A stretch of 64,000 bases of DNA from NCBI RefSeq assembly GCF_008831285.2, contig NC_045148.1, positions 5,957,001-6,021,000 on the forward strand, in the 5' to 3' direction. The position numbers were made by a program, and so were the translations under genes. The DNA comes from Nymphaea colorata. Lineage: Eukaryota; Streptophyta; Magnoliopsida; Nymphaeales; Nymphaeaceae. This document shows positions 48,300-62,099 of this stretch, piece by piece; the stretch's first letter is position 1, and every line of letters starts with the position of its first letter. The notes beneath the pieces are model-generated. The model was not told the origin of the DNA and made no database searches. It saw nothing but the letters and a program-made list of their open reading frames with translations.

Positions 48300-49360
48300 A
48301 CATGTTTTTTTAAATTACAAAAGCATTCCCTTCTTTTGCACGCAATTTAACTAATCAGCGACATGCAAGGCAACGGAAACATTCGAGAAGTTAATTGAAT
48401 AACTCAATCTCACTCTTGGTTGCCTTCTACTTTTCTAGTCAACAGGTGAGCACTTTTTTGTAAATTATTTTTTTCTTGAATATGTTTTTCTTCAAGGTCA
48501 AGTGTTAAATTTGGCCAATTTGATATGTTTTGTCAAAATCTGCCTTTCACTTATGCTTCATTTTCTTCTTTTTTTTATTTTATATCTCTTGTTCGTTTGT
48601 CTCTTTTCTTTTTCGTTAATACTTGCTTGGTCCACACTAAAATGCTAGACAGATGAAAAATAATATCAGCTATTGTTCATTTTCAGTTTGACCATTGAGA
48701 TTTTATTATATATATATATATAATGAAAATGCTCCATCACTTTTTTCTTCTATTTTTTTCATACATTTTTGTCTTTGTTTTTCTAGCAATCGTTGATTTA
48801 AAAAAAATCAAGGGTGGAACTCGTTCTTCGTTCATTGCATCTTAGTGTCTCTCACCTACCAACTTCTTATTTTTATCTCATATCTTGAAAAAGTTGTGAT
48901 GGTGGGCTATTCCACATAATAGTCAAATTAAGATGGTGAAATTGAATTAATGAAAAGCATATCACTATAAAAATATTTACTGAAGTTCTATAAAATTTGC
49001 TCCTAGCCATGACAAAATTTGAGGTCATTTAGGAGCCTCTGGGTTAATCCTTGAACAATAAGTATGTATGCTAAGAATCCCGGGTTGAAGTGAATAAACC
49101 CTCCAATTGTCTAAACCCCATAGCCATACAGGAAGACCAAAGAAGGGGAGAGATTCAGAAACTTATGGAACGAAGGCATATTCTAAGGAATATCCAGATT
49201 TTACTGAAAAAGCGAACGCAACAATGGTTGCGTCATGTGCAGACAGTTATAGAAACGAGGAAACAAAAAAAAAAAAAAACATAAAATGAAAACAGTAGAG
49301 GATGGAAAATATTTTCCTATTGCAAGATGTTCCATTTATGTCCAATAATAGAGATGTAAG
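48300..49360. other. Intergenic, nothing recognised
   Basis: AT-rich region upstream of the UGT, with a short TA run at about 48,708-48,722. No gene supported. Confidence 0.4.
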
Positions 49361-49364
49361 ACCC

Positions 49365-49530
49365 TACAATTTCAAATAGGTGCAATTAAATATGTATGTA
49401 TATATATATATATATAATATATGGTTTAAGGGATAATAATAAGTGAAGACTATATATATATATATATATATATGGTCTTCACTTATTATATATACATACA
49501 TATATTTAATTGCACCTATTTGAAATTGTA
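49365..49530. repeat. Long imperfect fold-back (inverted repeat)
   Basis: The left arm begins tacaatttcaaataggtgca (49,365) and ends taataagtgaagac (49,450). The right arm begins gtcttcacttatta (49,475) and ends with the reverse complement of the left start (49,530). A TA run (49,451-49,473) forms the loop. The arms are about 85 and 56 bases; the left carries roughly 29 extra bases (TA-rich plus 'ggtttaaggg'). It could be a hairpin MITE or a palindromic duplication. Confidence 0.9.
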
Positions 49531-49534
49531 CGGT

Positions 49535-49988
49535 ATATATATATATATACTTAATTATTTATTTATTATGTATAATCTTGGAACAAGTCAAAACTAGGTT
49601 GAGTTATAATCAGGCAGTTCTAGGAATAAATAAAATTATAACGGACATCTTATAATATGAAGATAGATGTATATGTGTATAGGCCAATAGAGAAGGAAGG
49701 TACGAAACAATCCCATTAAATCAGGATTGCCTCTATCTGAGGAATATAGTAAGTATTTGAGACACAATAATGGAACTGTGCGTCATATGTATTTTGTAAT
49801 TGGCAAGTTATAACGTGATCATATATAAACAAATATATGTTGCAAGAGAGCTTCAGCTACTAGATCAGTCATCATAAACTCGGTTGTCGGTGGACTGTGC
49901 TGGAATATATAGATTTGAGTAGATTCTATATTTTCCAAATATGGAAATATTCATCCACAAGTGGCACATGTACTTCTTATACTTTCAT

Positions 49989-50019
<31 letters not shown>

Positions 50020-50527
50020 AACCATGTCTACGGACAGCTCATCAGAACCATCGAATAAAAAAATCGAACAGCTTTTAGAGCTGTGTTTTTTTTTTTTTTT
50101 TTTTTTTTATGTTTTTTAACCTTCTCCCTCCCAATTACCCTTCCTTCCTGCTACCCAACCGACATGGGTTCTCCACAGATCGCTGCTTGAACTTGCAGAC
50201 GAATGTTGGAGGTGTTCACGGGTCGCCCTAAGAAATCGGAGCCTCTACCCACCAGTGCATCAACCCCATTTCGCTCTTCCCCTTTGATGCCCATTATTTG
50301 ATGCAATACACTGGATTTGTGGCAATTTAGAGGAAGCATGTGGTCGCCTTTTAATTTCTCTTTAAACTCAGAAAAATGATCCAATGCGCTGGGTTTATGG
50401 TGCTTTTGAGCATCACAATTTAATCCAACGCACTCTTAGTAAACCACATCACTTTCACCCCTTGTGCTGTCACTCTCGACCCGACCACTACGGCCATAGG
50501 CTTCATCTCGTCCATCGCTCCAGTTTC

Positions 50528-50580
<53 letters not shown>

Positions 50581-52430
50581 CATACATATACACACAAGTC
50601 CATATAAAAGTATGTATGTGCTTAAATTAGTGAGTATATACATGCATCGATATGCAAATGTGTGAATAACATTGTAACAGAGCTAAGAACTTGTGGTACA
50701 AAGTCATTATGAATTTAGATACATTTGTCAGCCTTTTTGGGATCCATGATGAGATCCAAAAGTCTCATATTTCCATGTTTATATGTGTTATGACTGACAA
50801 TGGAAGTGGGTGGATGTGAAATGAGAATGCCCAGCCATTAAATGAAGTATGCAATGCATGTGCATTTTGGGATGTTAAATGTACATAAATATATTAAATT
50901 GTATATATGTATTTAAACATATGCAAATATGAGGCTATACACACTTTAGAGCAAGCAATGTGTTGTGATGAAGACACTCTATGTAATATATTGCTGTGCC
51001 TCAGGATGTAACTATCTATAAGACTTCTTAGCATCCATGTTTTAGTTAGATCACGGCATATTTGTCAAACTTCATAGCAGTGTGCATGTACTTTATGATT
51101 GAATATTGTTTGTGTCCAGCATATCAGAACATTTGAAGCAAGGACTGTTGTGATGAAGAGTACATAAAAGTTTCTAGAAATCAATCTGTTGAACAGGAGA
51201 TTCTACATAATGACACTAAAGTAAAAAAAAAAAAAAACTAAGATAGGAATGACAAAAGACATACTCTTGGCTGTGATGATCTTTCTCTGATACTTATTCC
51301 AAAGAGAATATTATTGTGGTTAACAATCTTTTATAGAATGAATACAGAAACATGTTCTGGTACAACGTTTCTTGTTCACTTATAACAGGTTCTAGGTACC
51401 TAATTTGATGGATTGAATTAATAAACTGCGGTTGTATGTATCATGATTTTATTAGCAAATGTATGCCTACTTTTTTTGTAAGCTTAATAGACACTTGGGA
51501 TTATCTATTTGTGTGTTATAAATTTATGACAACGTGCTCTATAATCTTATTAACAATCTATCTTGGTGCAAAGAAGATCTTAGAATGCCTATAATAGTCA
51601 CAAATTGACCTCACGAGTATATTTTAGCACTCAATGGGAGTAGTTGGTCGTCATTGAGATTTCTGGAAACTATTCATGAAATTGCTCACCTAACACTAAC
51701 AGCAATTTAACTGGATGGTCTTCTGAAGTTTACCTAGCCTTCAAACCCGATAGTGACTTGAGAAACCTGGATTCTTGGAGGGACTCGCCCAAGCAAAATG
51801 CACATGAAAATAGGTCTAGTGAAACCATTATGAAAGAGTAGGCCTTATTTGTCATCAACCAAACTGCTACAGAAACCAATACACATAACCAACCAGTTTG
51901 ACTTCAACATCCTGTCAAGCTGATTGTTGTTAGTAGCAACATGCTATGACCCATGAACTAGGATTCGAGGATAGTTTACTTCTATGGATTTATATTGATG
52001 ACAATATTGATAGTATGTATAAGAGAGAGAACTTACTTACTATTTGAAATGAAATCAAGAACCTTGGCAAGATAAATATGTGATACATCTATTGAATTTT
52101 GGTTTGTAGACAAAAGTGCTACATTATAGAAATGGTAGCTTGTTTCCTTGGCAATTGTTGCTAATTATTATATTCCTGATTTTGGAGGTGAAGAACTGAA
52201 GTTAAGAGGGGATGATTTCTATACTACACTAGAAATGCTTTCCTTGGCGAAAGTTTTGAGTCATTAACATGAATGATAAAAGATTATATGTAAGTACACT
52301 GACTAAACAAAAAATCTAGAAGAGAAAATGAAGGCAATATTAAAAATTCAAGAAAGAGGATAGCGTATGAATTTCACTATATATCTGATGTCAAAAATGT
52401 GTTTCTGAAACTAGACAACTAAATGGGGGC
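49535..52430. other. Intergenic, nothing recognised
   Basis: AT-rich DNA with TA runs (about 49,988-50,014 and 50,527-50,577), a poly(T) tract at 50,087-50,109 and no supported gene. The 51.6-52.3 kb part is less simple in composition, but I found no coding motif. Confidence 0.45.
50527..50577. repeat. TA microsatellite
   Basis: About 25 TA units. Confidence 0.95.
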
Positions 52431-52455
52431 ATTTTCAGTTGTTAGCCTCAGTAAT

Positions 52456-52456
52456 A

Positions 52457-52526
<70 letters not shown>
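52456..52526. repeat. CATA / TA / CA microsatellite
   Basis: Runs of ACAT, TA and AC units in sequence. Confidence 0.95.
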
Positions 52527-52899
52527 AATAAATAGTCTATATATATATACATTGTGTGTAGATGTAATAGCCTCAGTAACACTTTTATGAATCAATATGT
52601 AGCTCATTCTGAAATTGGTAGTTAGATGAGAAATATAAGGTAAATTCAGACCTATCACTCAAATATGTATAGTGGATATTATAGTCTAATCTAGAAGAAG
52701 TTGTGCACATCCATAGGTGCAAGAGAAGTGGAAAACATAATTGGTATACATACATGTATACTTGGAAATTAATAAAGACATAATGTAAACCACTTCTAAC
52801 TTGGTATGTTTTTATTGTGCTCTAGTTTCTTTGGAAATTGGAAAGGGATCCTTTGGATTATTCTTGAGATTGTGCCAAAGATTAGATTCAAAGGGAATC

Positions 52900-54420
52900 A
52901 CCTAGAATATGTTTTATCCTTAGTTTGATCCAAAAATTAAAATTTGAGAAACTGAGAATTTTAATCTTGGATAAGAAATTGAATTTTTGAATGGAATTAG
53001 GATTTGAAATTGAATAGGATTGAAATTGATTTTTTTTTTATAGAATTTGGCATTGAAATTAGATTTTTGAATTGAATTTGGTTCGAAATTGAAATTGAAT
53101 TTTTGGATAAATTTGAAATTGGATTTTTGAAATAGGATTGGAGATTGACATAGCATCATTGAAACTAAAATCTTGAATTGATAATTGAAAATTGGAGATT
53201 TGGGCTAGATCTTGGAAGTTCTTGTAATCGGAACTTGTTTCTTTTAAACCAAAGGTTGGTTTTAAAAAATTGAATTTAGATTTTTGAATTTGAAATTTAT
53301 AAGTTTGGGAACAGCCAGAAATTGGCCAATATTTTGGGATTTTGGACTTGATTTTGGAGAAAACTTGATCTCACTTGATTGGTGAGTTTGGAAATTGGAA
53401 TGTACGATTGTTTTGTTTTGGGAAACTTGATTTTGGAAATTTTGATAATAAAATTTGCTAGATTTGGGTTTGAAAATTGATTTGGTTTTAGAGAAAATCC
53501 AATGATAGATTTGAAATTGATTTTTAAAATGTATGTTTTTGCAATCATTTAAGAAATTTTGTGTTTTCACAACAAAATAAGTGACGTGTTCAAGTATCGC
53601 AATATGACTTAGTCACGGTAGAGACTCGGATTTGACTCACTCACATTTTGCGAAAGTGAGTTGGTGCATTGGTGAAGTGAATGTGTATGCATCCATGAAA
53701 TAAACTATATGTTCATTCATGCTTCGCTCGATTTCTCTCTATGTATAATTTAATTTGGATCTCATGTTGGTCCACCTTGGAGGTGAAAATGTAGGACGTT
53801 CTCCATGCTTATTTATAATATGAAGAAAAGCTTTTGGAGAAGATTTACATGGGCTTAATTTTGGAAATTTTTGATTTTGTGATTGAGGTTCCAAGATGAA
53901 TTAGGTGAAGACGAGCTTCAATGGTCCCAACTTTTTTGTTTGGAAATTTTGAGAAATCTTCTCTGTGGGTGAGGAAATTTGTGTATTCCTCTAAATTAGA
54001 GCATTGGCTTTGGGTTTAGAAGTGGCATTTGGTTTAAACAAGTTGATTTTAACTTGTTTTAATATAGGATATTAGTAAAAACAAGATTTTTATATCAAAA
54101 CCTAATATTAGAAAATTCTTGGTATTGAGTTTATGGAAATTTTATGTATTTCTCTAAGTTGGAAGTTTTGTAGAAATGGTTTTGAGTTGAAAATAGTTTG
54201 GTTTAGATATAATTGATTTGAAGAAGGGTGGATCTTTGGAAATTTGTTTTTCAAAGCGATTTTTTATGAGAATCGGATTTCTCTAGGGGTTTTGGATTTG
54301 GCCAAAATAGTTGTTTTGGATCTAAGAGCTTCTTTTGAAACTCAACTAGATGAACTTGTTATAGTTGATTTTCAAAATCATAGATATTTCTAAAAATTTT
54401 AAAAATGAGATAAGTTTGAA
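52900..54420. repeat. Low-complexity 'gaaattggattttgg' region
   Basis: About 1.5 kb dominated by variants of 'attgaatttttgg / gaaattgg'. Asn/Phe/Lys/Ser-rich frames on the minus strand come from this composition. No gene is recognised. Confidence 0.6.
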
Positions 54421-54429
54421 ATGAGCCCA

Positions 54430-57100
54430 TTTAGACTGATTTGTTCCATTTTAAGATTGATCATCCTCATGGATTGAGTAGACCCAATCCTTGATGGAAT
54501 TGTTTTGTGAGATTTTGAGATCGAATCCATTGTACATTGAAGAGAACATTCATGCTTCATTCCTCTCTTTTTGCATTCATTCATTCAAATACATAGATGA
54601 GAGGATGGTATCGTTGCCCAAATCATGGTAGTATTCATCCAATATCGCTCAAATAGGATTTTTTTAATCAGATTTTGAGAACATCATTTTCTGATTTTTG
54701 AAAAAACAGAATTTGATGCAAATAGTTTTGGACGATCGTGGGAATACATGCACACATGCATTAACATGTACATTATCATCATAGTGACCCAGCTGGAAAT
54801 CATTCCTAGCTTTCAAAAATAGAAGAAATCCCAACCCAAACCTATAATTCATTTGCCATCTCCACTCTTCATTCACATGAAAAGAGGTGCATTGTTCATC
54901 ATTTCTAGCAAGGTAATGCGTGGAAAAAAGTTAGTAAAGATTGGAATGATCAAAATCATGCATAAAGGTTACAGTTTTGCAGCAGCAAAAGAGAGGTTCC
55001 ACTCTTGAGTTAAAGGGCTAGGCAAAGACCTCAAACCATAAGACAGGTTAGGATCTTCATTATGGTGACAAATCATCAACATTTGGTAGGATGAAAATCA
55101 AGTCAATTGCTGGTTGTAATTGAAAAACAGAAATAGAACCCACTGATTTTGGCGTAAGGATATTAAAACCCCAGGTATTCAAACCCTAGTTTTAACATGA
55201 TAGGAAGAGGCGCCAACCATCATCAAGCTGCTGCAAAGCAGGCATGGTGGAATCGTTCTGCCCCTGTTAGCAGTCAGCCTCTTCGTGGCTGCTAAATGAG
55301 GTCCGATCCTCATTTTTTCTGAAAAAAATTATGAATGCATGCCAATATAATTAATTTTCATGCAAGTTAGAGAGGTTACTAATTTGATTTGCTGGAAAAC
55401 TTGAGGCAAAGTTAAACTTGGATTGCTGACCAAAACAGCGTAGAACAAGGTGCCGAGTTGGGTTGAATGTTGTGGCCGGAATCAACTCAAGCGAAGGGCA
55501 GCTAGTGAGCTTAATAGGCTGAAATGTCTAGGATGGGGAAGCAACTTTGGCTGAGTCACCTTGAGTAGAAATGCCTAGGCTGGACCCGGCTGAGCTGTGA
55601 CACCTTGAATGGGGGTGCCAAGGCTGAACCAAGCTGCTGCCTTGTAGTCGGTTGGAATCAAGCTGAAGATGCCGACCTCAAGTGCCGATTGGCTAGAGAG
55701 TTGAGGTGTTGGACCAAACTTTGGGCTGATGGAGAGGATGGCTGGATGAGTTGATGCGCACGGTCGAAGTGCCTCCTTGTGACTGCTAGGAACAAGGAAG
55801 CTCAAGAGACCTTGAGAGAGTAGCGTGGAGGCTTGAGGGGAGCTTGAGGGAGATCGCAAGGTGGGAGTGAGGTGGAAGCTTGAGTGAGCTATTGGGAGAG
55901 ATGTCCACCCCTTCCAAGGCTAAGGGTCGTTCATATAGGCACCAAATCATTATGACTTGGTGCTAGACAAATTGTTTGGAAATCCAAGGGATTTGGAACA
56001 ATTTCCATGATTTTGGCATAGAGAAGAAACATGCTCTGCATGCAAGAGCACCTTCTTCCTTGCCAACGAGCGCTCTCACTTCGGCATTCTTGAACAAGCA
56101 TGGAGGGGCTGCCTTTTCATGTCTGCCTTAGAGATTTGGTCCTTGACCAGCTAGTTAGGATTCAAATGAGAAAGGAAAGGATGGGGGCACACCATTAATG
56201 GCTGGTTTCCCTTCCAATTGAATCAGAAACTTCTGGTTCCATTAATGGAACCAAATGGAGAACGTCCAAATGGGCTGTCCCATTTTTTCAAATTTAAAAA
56301 TACTGGTTCAAATTCCTTGAATTTGAACCTAGTGAGGGGTGAGTAAGTCTTTTTGGACTTTTCCTCTTGTATTTTTAGAAATTCTAGATGAGGATCAAGA
56401 AAGATTTATTGTTCGAATGCCTCCTCAGTTTTTCACTAATTTGAAAAAGCAATTAGTTAATTTGAAATCTTTTTAATAAAGTATGCTTGCTTGAGCAACC
56501 CTTTATTTGATCTGTCAAGATCATGGCTGATCTAGTCTTGAGTACTTTCTCGCGGCGCATCGAGGTTGAAAGAGTCTTTTGACTTGCTTGAATTGGGAAT
56601 GGATTAATTTGATCGTGTATGATCCGAATTAAATTTCGATAATGATTCTTGTGAATTTTTTGAAAATAATTTTTTGGAAAATTGAAGAAATCATCTATCG
56701 AGGCGATTCATTCCTAGATTTTTCTAAAAAGAGACATAGTGGGGGAGAAAGTCACACCGACTTAATTTTCTCTCTTCATGTTGGAATAAGATTTTAGTCC
56801 TTACTAATGAGAATTTTAATCTTGATTGAAAATTTAAGCTTTAGATCTTATATTGCATTGATCTCAAACTTAATCTTAGAATTTTGTCTAAATTTGACAT
56901 AAATCTTAATTTTTGTTCATTGAATTTTTTGAAAGTGGTACCTAGTCTTGGACCTAGAATTAGATTAGGTGGACATCGACTCCGGTCCTGGAATTTTCTT
57001 GAAAACTTTTAAAATTGTCATTGTGGTATAAACAGTGTGACCATTTTTTGATGAGTTGGCTCATGTCTTCCTTGAATAAACCTATTCCCAGCCAGGTTAT
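54430..57100. other. Intergenic, probable retroelement debris, no gene
   Basis: Moderately complex DNA with repeated 'aggctgaa / gccgagttgg' words at 55,440-55,680. No coding motif, RNA gene or element end is identified. Confidence 0.4.
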
Positions 57101-57119
57101 TGGATTGAACACTTCGTGT

Positions 57120-57690
57120 GAGGTGTAGAGAACCCTTAAAAATTCATAAGCTGCACACTCAAAATCTTGCATTATGAAGTTAAAAAGCCAGCTTCAATAC
57201 GTTAGAAAAGGAAATACATCTGTCGATGAATATATTCAGCAAATTAAGTTCATCGCACACCAGCTTGCAATTGAATCCAAGCCAATACTGGAGAATAATT
57301 TGGCTATGCAGCTTCCTAAAGGCCACTCATTGGAATACCGTGCTTTTAAAACCTTAATTAAGACTAGAATGAATCTTGTTTCTTTGAATGAACTACATGG
57401 CATGCTCTTTATTTGGGAACAACACCTTTTGGATTCAAATGACAATGCTATATCAAATCAGCTGACTGCTTCAGTCAATCTTATGTCAAAATCTAAAAAT
57501 TTTAGTCGTAGTGGCAGTGGCCAGCAAAGAGAAGACTGTTCCAACAATAACAAACCATAAATAATATGTCAGGCTTATGAAAAACCATGACATTCAGCAC
57601 GAAACCTTTTATTAATTGGCTTCTTTTGTTCAAAATAACCATCTGTGTTTGCCGGAGGCATATTATGTTGCACCTCACAATGAACAGCTG
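57120..57690 (+). pseudogene. Ty1/copia gag fragment
   Basis: An open frame at 57,174-57,560 reads KLKSQLQYVRKGNTSVDEYIQQIK… and …SLNELHGMLFIWEQHLL, the copia gag (UBN2-type) fold. A decayed zinc knuckle follows (CQAYEKP, stop, HSARN at about 57,566-57,604; its second Cys is lost). It is on the opposite strand to the copia element that begins at 57,691, so it comes from another insertion. LTRs, protease and later domains are absent. Confidence 0.8.
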
Positions 57691-57704
57691 GAGAATCTTT
57701 CACA

Positions 57705-57720
57705 TGCTCCCTCAAGCTGA
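57705..57720 (-). other. Copia polypurine tract and truncated 3' LTR start
   Basis: The minus strand reads cagcttgagggagca and then TGTGAAAGATTCTC (57,704-57,691), identical to the first 14 bases of the 5' LTR at 61,912-61,899. Similarity stops after about 20 bases, so nearly the whole 3' LTR has been lost. Confidence 0.75.
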
Positions 57721-60700
57721 GTATGGTAGGAACAATGCTCAGTTTGTCTTTGAATTCTCTGAACTGAACTTAACGAATCCAAGAGGTTTGTTAGACGATC
57801 TACTATTTGCTCTGATGATATAATAAATTTAATTGAAATATTCTATTTTTACACATGGTCACACACAAAGTGAAAATCAACTTTGATGTGCTTTGTGCAA
57901 GCATGAAAGACCGGATTCATTGCTAAGTGCAATGCCCCTATTTTATCGCACCACAAAGTTGGGGCTCCAGCCCTCGAGACTCCTAGTTCTGTAAATAGAG
58001 ATTTAGCCACAAAAGTTCAGTAGCAATGCATGCGAGAAATCTATATTCAGCTTTTGTACTTTATCGGACCACCATTAGTTGCTTTTTTGGATGTCCAAGA
58101 TATAATATTATCACCGAAGGACATCACACATCCACCTTTTGATTTTCTGTCTTTGATATTTCTCACCCAATCCACATTGGTCAATGTGCTTAGATGAAGA
58201 TGATATCATCTTCGAATACACAAACCAAACTGAATTTTCCCTTTAAATATATGAGAATTCGCTTTATAAGGCTCCAATCATAGTCCAATGGTTGATGCAT
58301 GTATTGACAAACTCGATTTACTACAAACACTACATCCGGATGCATGAGAGTGATATACTGGAGTGTTGCCGCCTTGCTCTAATAGAGGGTAGGGTCTGAG
58401 AATGGAGTGGTAGATCCTGAAGCACGGCCAGCGAACATAAGAGCTTGGACAGCTTGGCATTGGTCATTTTAGCTTTTTGTAAAATGTTTTGGAGATATGA
58501 TTGCTGTTGAGGACCAAAGAATTAGATTGCTGAGTCACCTATATGCCGAGAAAGTATGATAAATCTCCCTAGTCTTTGACTGAAAAGGATGCTCGAAGTT
58601 TGTCGAGATTTTGATTTATTAATCCAATGGATCATTCACTGACAATAGCATCATCAACATAAACTAAAAGGTATATCTTTTCATGTCCTTTGTTAAAAAT
58701 AAAAAAGATGCATCCGATTGAGATACCTGCAATCTAATGGTGCTGAGAAAGGTGCTAAGACCTTTGGATCATCAAACCCCTTTGGTTGAGTGATATAAAT
58801 ATCTTCATTGACAAAGCCATTTGGAAATGCATTAGCAAGTGGCATGTGTGTTGCACAACGATCGAGCAACTAGGCACCTTGTACCTAGAAATGGAACCGT
58901 TAAACATTTTGTTTAAAAATTGTAGGTCCATTTAGTATCAGTGATATTATTCTCTGGGCATCATGGTACTAGAATCCAAGTGTGATTCTTATGCAGTGCA
59001 TGTATTTGTTGTTGCATAGCTTTAATCTAGTGAGTGATGATGCTGGCTTTCTTGAACGTAATGGTTCATGTTCAAGATCCATTTCTATTGGAGCAGAAAA
59101 TATCTTTGGTTTGAAAGAACCTGTCATGTAGTGGGTGATCATTTGGTGCAAGTAAGTTGGTGGCCGACTAGAAGCTATGGTGGTGTCATGACTTTGTAGT
59201 TCACTTGTGGTGGACACTTGAAGATCTGGATCAGCAGTACTATGAGGCTCGAATGGAGGAAGTTATGACACTGAATCGTTTTCTGACTAAGTATGGATGG
59301 CCTCAGGCTGAACAACACTTGATGAAGCTTGCCACTCTATATTATTGAGTGGTGGAATAATGATGGTCGCTGGATTTGAGCCTTTGGTTGGATCTAGTCC
59401 TGCAAAGTTTGGATTTGCTATATCATATTAATAGTAGGTAAATAAAATTGATGTAGCCAATATTTAAGTTATCCTCTTAGAATGAGACATCACGGAAGTT
59501 GCTGGAGCCTCTAGAATGCTCATAAAAAGTGATGTGACTAGAAATTATCACTTGCCTTGACTTCTGGTCTAGACACATATTTCCTTTGTGTTGACTCTCA
59601 TATCCAATAAAAACACAAGGAGTGGTCTATGGTTGAAACTTGGTGTCATTGCTTAACGTCAATAATGGATAGCACTTGGATCTAGAAACCCGAAGAAATC
59701 CATAGTCGGGAACTTGATTGTACATTATTTGAGAAGGTGATTTCCGATGTAGTTGGAAAGTGGGCAGCTGGTTAATTATATAAATGGCCGTTCGATGACA
59801 TGCCAATTCTTTTTTCTATAATCTCGTTTTGTTCGGGTCTACATGGGCATGAAAATCAGTACTGACTTTCCAATTCATTCTCAAAGTTTTATTGTAAAAC
59901 TCCCCACCAATGTCCAATTGAAGTGATTTGATGGTGGTTCCAAACTGTTTTTCCATAAATAAGTTTGAAATTGACAAAGCACAAGTGTACTTCCCCTTTA
60001 CTTTTCAATGGAATAGCCAAGTAAAGTGGAAATAATTGTCAACAATCAATAAGAAATACTTAGAACCATCTCTTTACACCAAGGGCTGGTCCCCAACATC
60101 CATGTGAAGAAGATCTGGAGTTCTAGCAGCATGAAAAAAGACAAAGCTAAAAGTAAGTTATGTGCCTTTCCGTTAAACAGCCTTCACACATCTTTTTGGA
60201 ATAGGGCTATTTATTGAAATATGATTAAGAGAATTAAGCAAAGACACTGTGTTCCTATTAGCATGCCCCAGTCAGCAATGCCATTTGTCATATGACCCTC
60301 AAACTTTCTTTATTTGTCGAGCCACACACACCTTCTTCCTTCTTTACGTCCTCATCAGTTTTAGTCCTTACTTGAACCGGGTAAAGGTCATCACTGGTTT
60401 TTTGTCCTCAAAAAACACTGAGCCCGCCTTGTGGTCATTGATCACAAATTCAGATGGAGAAAATTCAAAAATGCAATTATTATTAGATGTAAACTGGCAC
60501 ATGAAAATAAAATTGTATGCAATCTTAGAGATATCTGATCTATTTTTCAAAATGAAAGATGTCCCTTGAATATTAACCAGCAAGTCCCTTATGTGAGAAA
60601 TGGGTACATACAATTTCCAACCATTACAGATTTCGAACCCGAGTACGTCTGCTCGTTTTCCAAATGTTCATCACTAGCAACAACATCTAGTTCTCGGACA

Positions 60701-61579
60701 GATACCCCTGTATTTGGGTACCAATATTCATCTACATATTCCTGCAATATTATGGCTGAAAGAGCACAGAGATTAATATCCCAGCATGTCTTAGTTGTGT
60801 GGCTCTTATGGTCACAATATTGACACTCAATGGATGCCTTATATTGCTGATTCCAAACGTTGTTTGTTGATGGTTATTGGATTGATGCTGATTTCTACCT
60901 GGACCACCTCTTCCTTGATAAAATCCTCGACTGCGTCTACATCCATGACCTTCGTTGGTATTGAAGGCTGTCATAGTTTCTTGTTTCTCCATAGGCGATT
61001 CAACAACATCATGTTTCATAATTTGGAGACACATTTCTTACCCAACAATATATCGTAGATCTCAGCAACGGTGTGCATCTTTCCTGCTGACGTGACTAGG
61101 GAGGTGATTAGACTCTCATAATTCGATGAAAGTCTACTAGGCACAATTTGAACTAAATCTTCATTTGGCATGTGATAGCCAGCAACATCAAGTGAATCAA
61201 CTAGAAATTTAATTTTCTGCAAGTAAGAAACCGTATCGGAATTAACTTTTCTTAATGAACATCATATCTCTTTTCAATAACATGATTTGCAGTGGGGACT
61301 AAGACTCCTAGGATTTTTCCAATGCAAACCAGGCTTCTCGCACTAAGCGAGCCCTGATTATTTGACCAAGAACAACTTGAGAGACAATGGCTTTAATCCA
61401 GCTTAAAGCCAATAGATCCATTTTCTCCATACAACAAACTTCAGTAGGTCTTGCGAGATCACAATGGATTCAAGTTGACTCCTCCACAACAAATATTTTT
61501 CTCTGTTTAACTTCACATAGGCAAGGGTTGCAATTGTATTCCACTGCATTGATGATGACAACGCCATATGCTTGAGAGT

Positions 61580-61596
61580 CAAAAGCTCTAATACCA
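61580..61596 (-). other. Copia primer binding site
   Basis: TGGTATTAGAGCTTTTG on the minus strand is directly next to the LTR end CA. It differs by one base from the TGGTATCAGAGC site complementary to initiator Met-tRNA used by most plant copia elements. Confidence 0.8.
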
Positions 61597-61912
61597 TGAA
61601 ACGATAAAGGTTGAAAAAGAAAAGAATAACACAAGGTGATGATAAAGCCTCTTGTGTGATGACAATCAAGAGTAATCCTTAACCTATGTAATATGGTTTA
61701 CAATATCAAATGCTACAACGGTAGGACATAATTACAAAATGTGGTAACAAGATAAGGAAGGCAATATACAATGGATTACAACAGAATTTTAAAATGTTAA
61801 AATTCCTTTCTCTTTAGTTGTGCTGGTCCACCACCCAATGATCTCTCCTTAACATCTTGAGCTGATTCAATCGCCCAGAAATCTCTTCTTGATAGCTAGA
61901 GAATCTTTCACA
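61597..61912 (-). repeat. 5' LTR of the copia element, 316 bp
   Basis: Starts TGTGAAAGATTCTC and ends ...TTTCA on the minus strand (TG...CA form), immediately before the primer binding site. Its start is repeated after the polypurine tract at 57,704. Confidence 0.75.
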
Positions 61913-61954
61913 AGGAGGGCATTAAATTTTTGGGGTTACTGGTGTCAATGAACC

Positions 61955-62095
61955 TTACGAACCGAGTCAAGCTCCTTGATAAATTTTTGTGTTGAGTTTG
62001 AGCATGATTCATTGAGATCAACTCGATCGAGCTCGAGCTGAGTATTTTAGGTCTTGAGCCGACCTCGAGCTAGCTCTCAGCTCGTGTTCCTACTT
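61955..62095. repeat. GAGCTCGAG-type repeat fragment
   Basis: Words such as 'gaaccgagtcaagctcc' and 'tcgatcgagctcgagctgag' put this piece in the same dispersed family as 27,960-28,705. Confidence 0.6.
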
Positions 62096-62099
62096 TTAA

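Larger units (their letters stand above)
57691..61912 (-). mobile_element. Decayed Ty1/copia retrotransposon missing its 3' LTR
   Basis: On the minus strand, in order: 5' LTR (61,912-61,597), primer site, gag (61,480-61,020), zinc knuckle CQYCDHKSHTTKTC (about 60,825-60,784), a degenerate protease site (YWYPNTGV, near 60,715), pre-integrase block (60,613-60,368), integrase remnants (60.2-59.7 kb), reverse transcriptase (FKPK near 59.1 kb; FVNEDIYITQPKGFDDPK near 58.8 kb) and RNase H to about 57.8 kb. This order, integrase before reverse transcriptase, defines copia. Many stops and frameshifts show it is dead. A polypurine tract (57,705-57,720) is followed by only about 20 bases of 3' LTR, then foreign sequence. 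Confidence 0.88.

Noticed and set aside
53262-53570. Asn/Lys/Phe-rich minus-strand frames
   Set aside because: Produced by the low-complexity gaaattgg repeat region.
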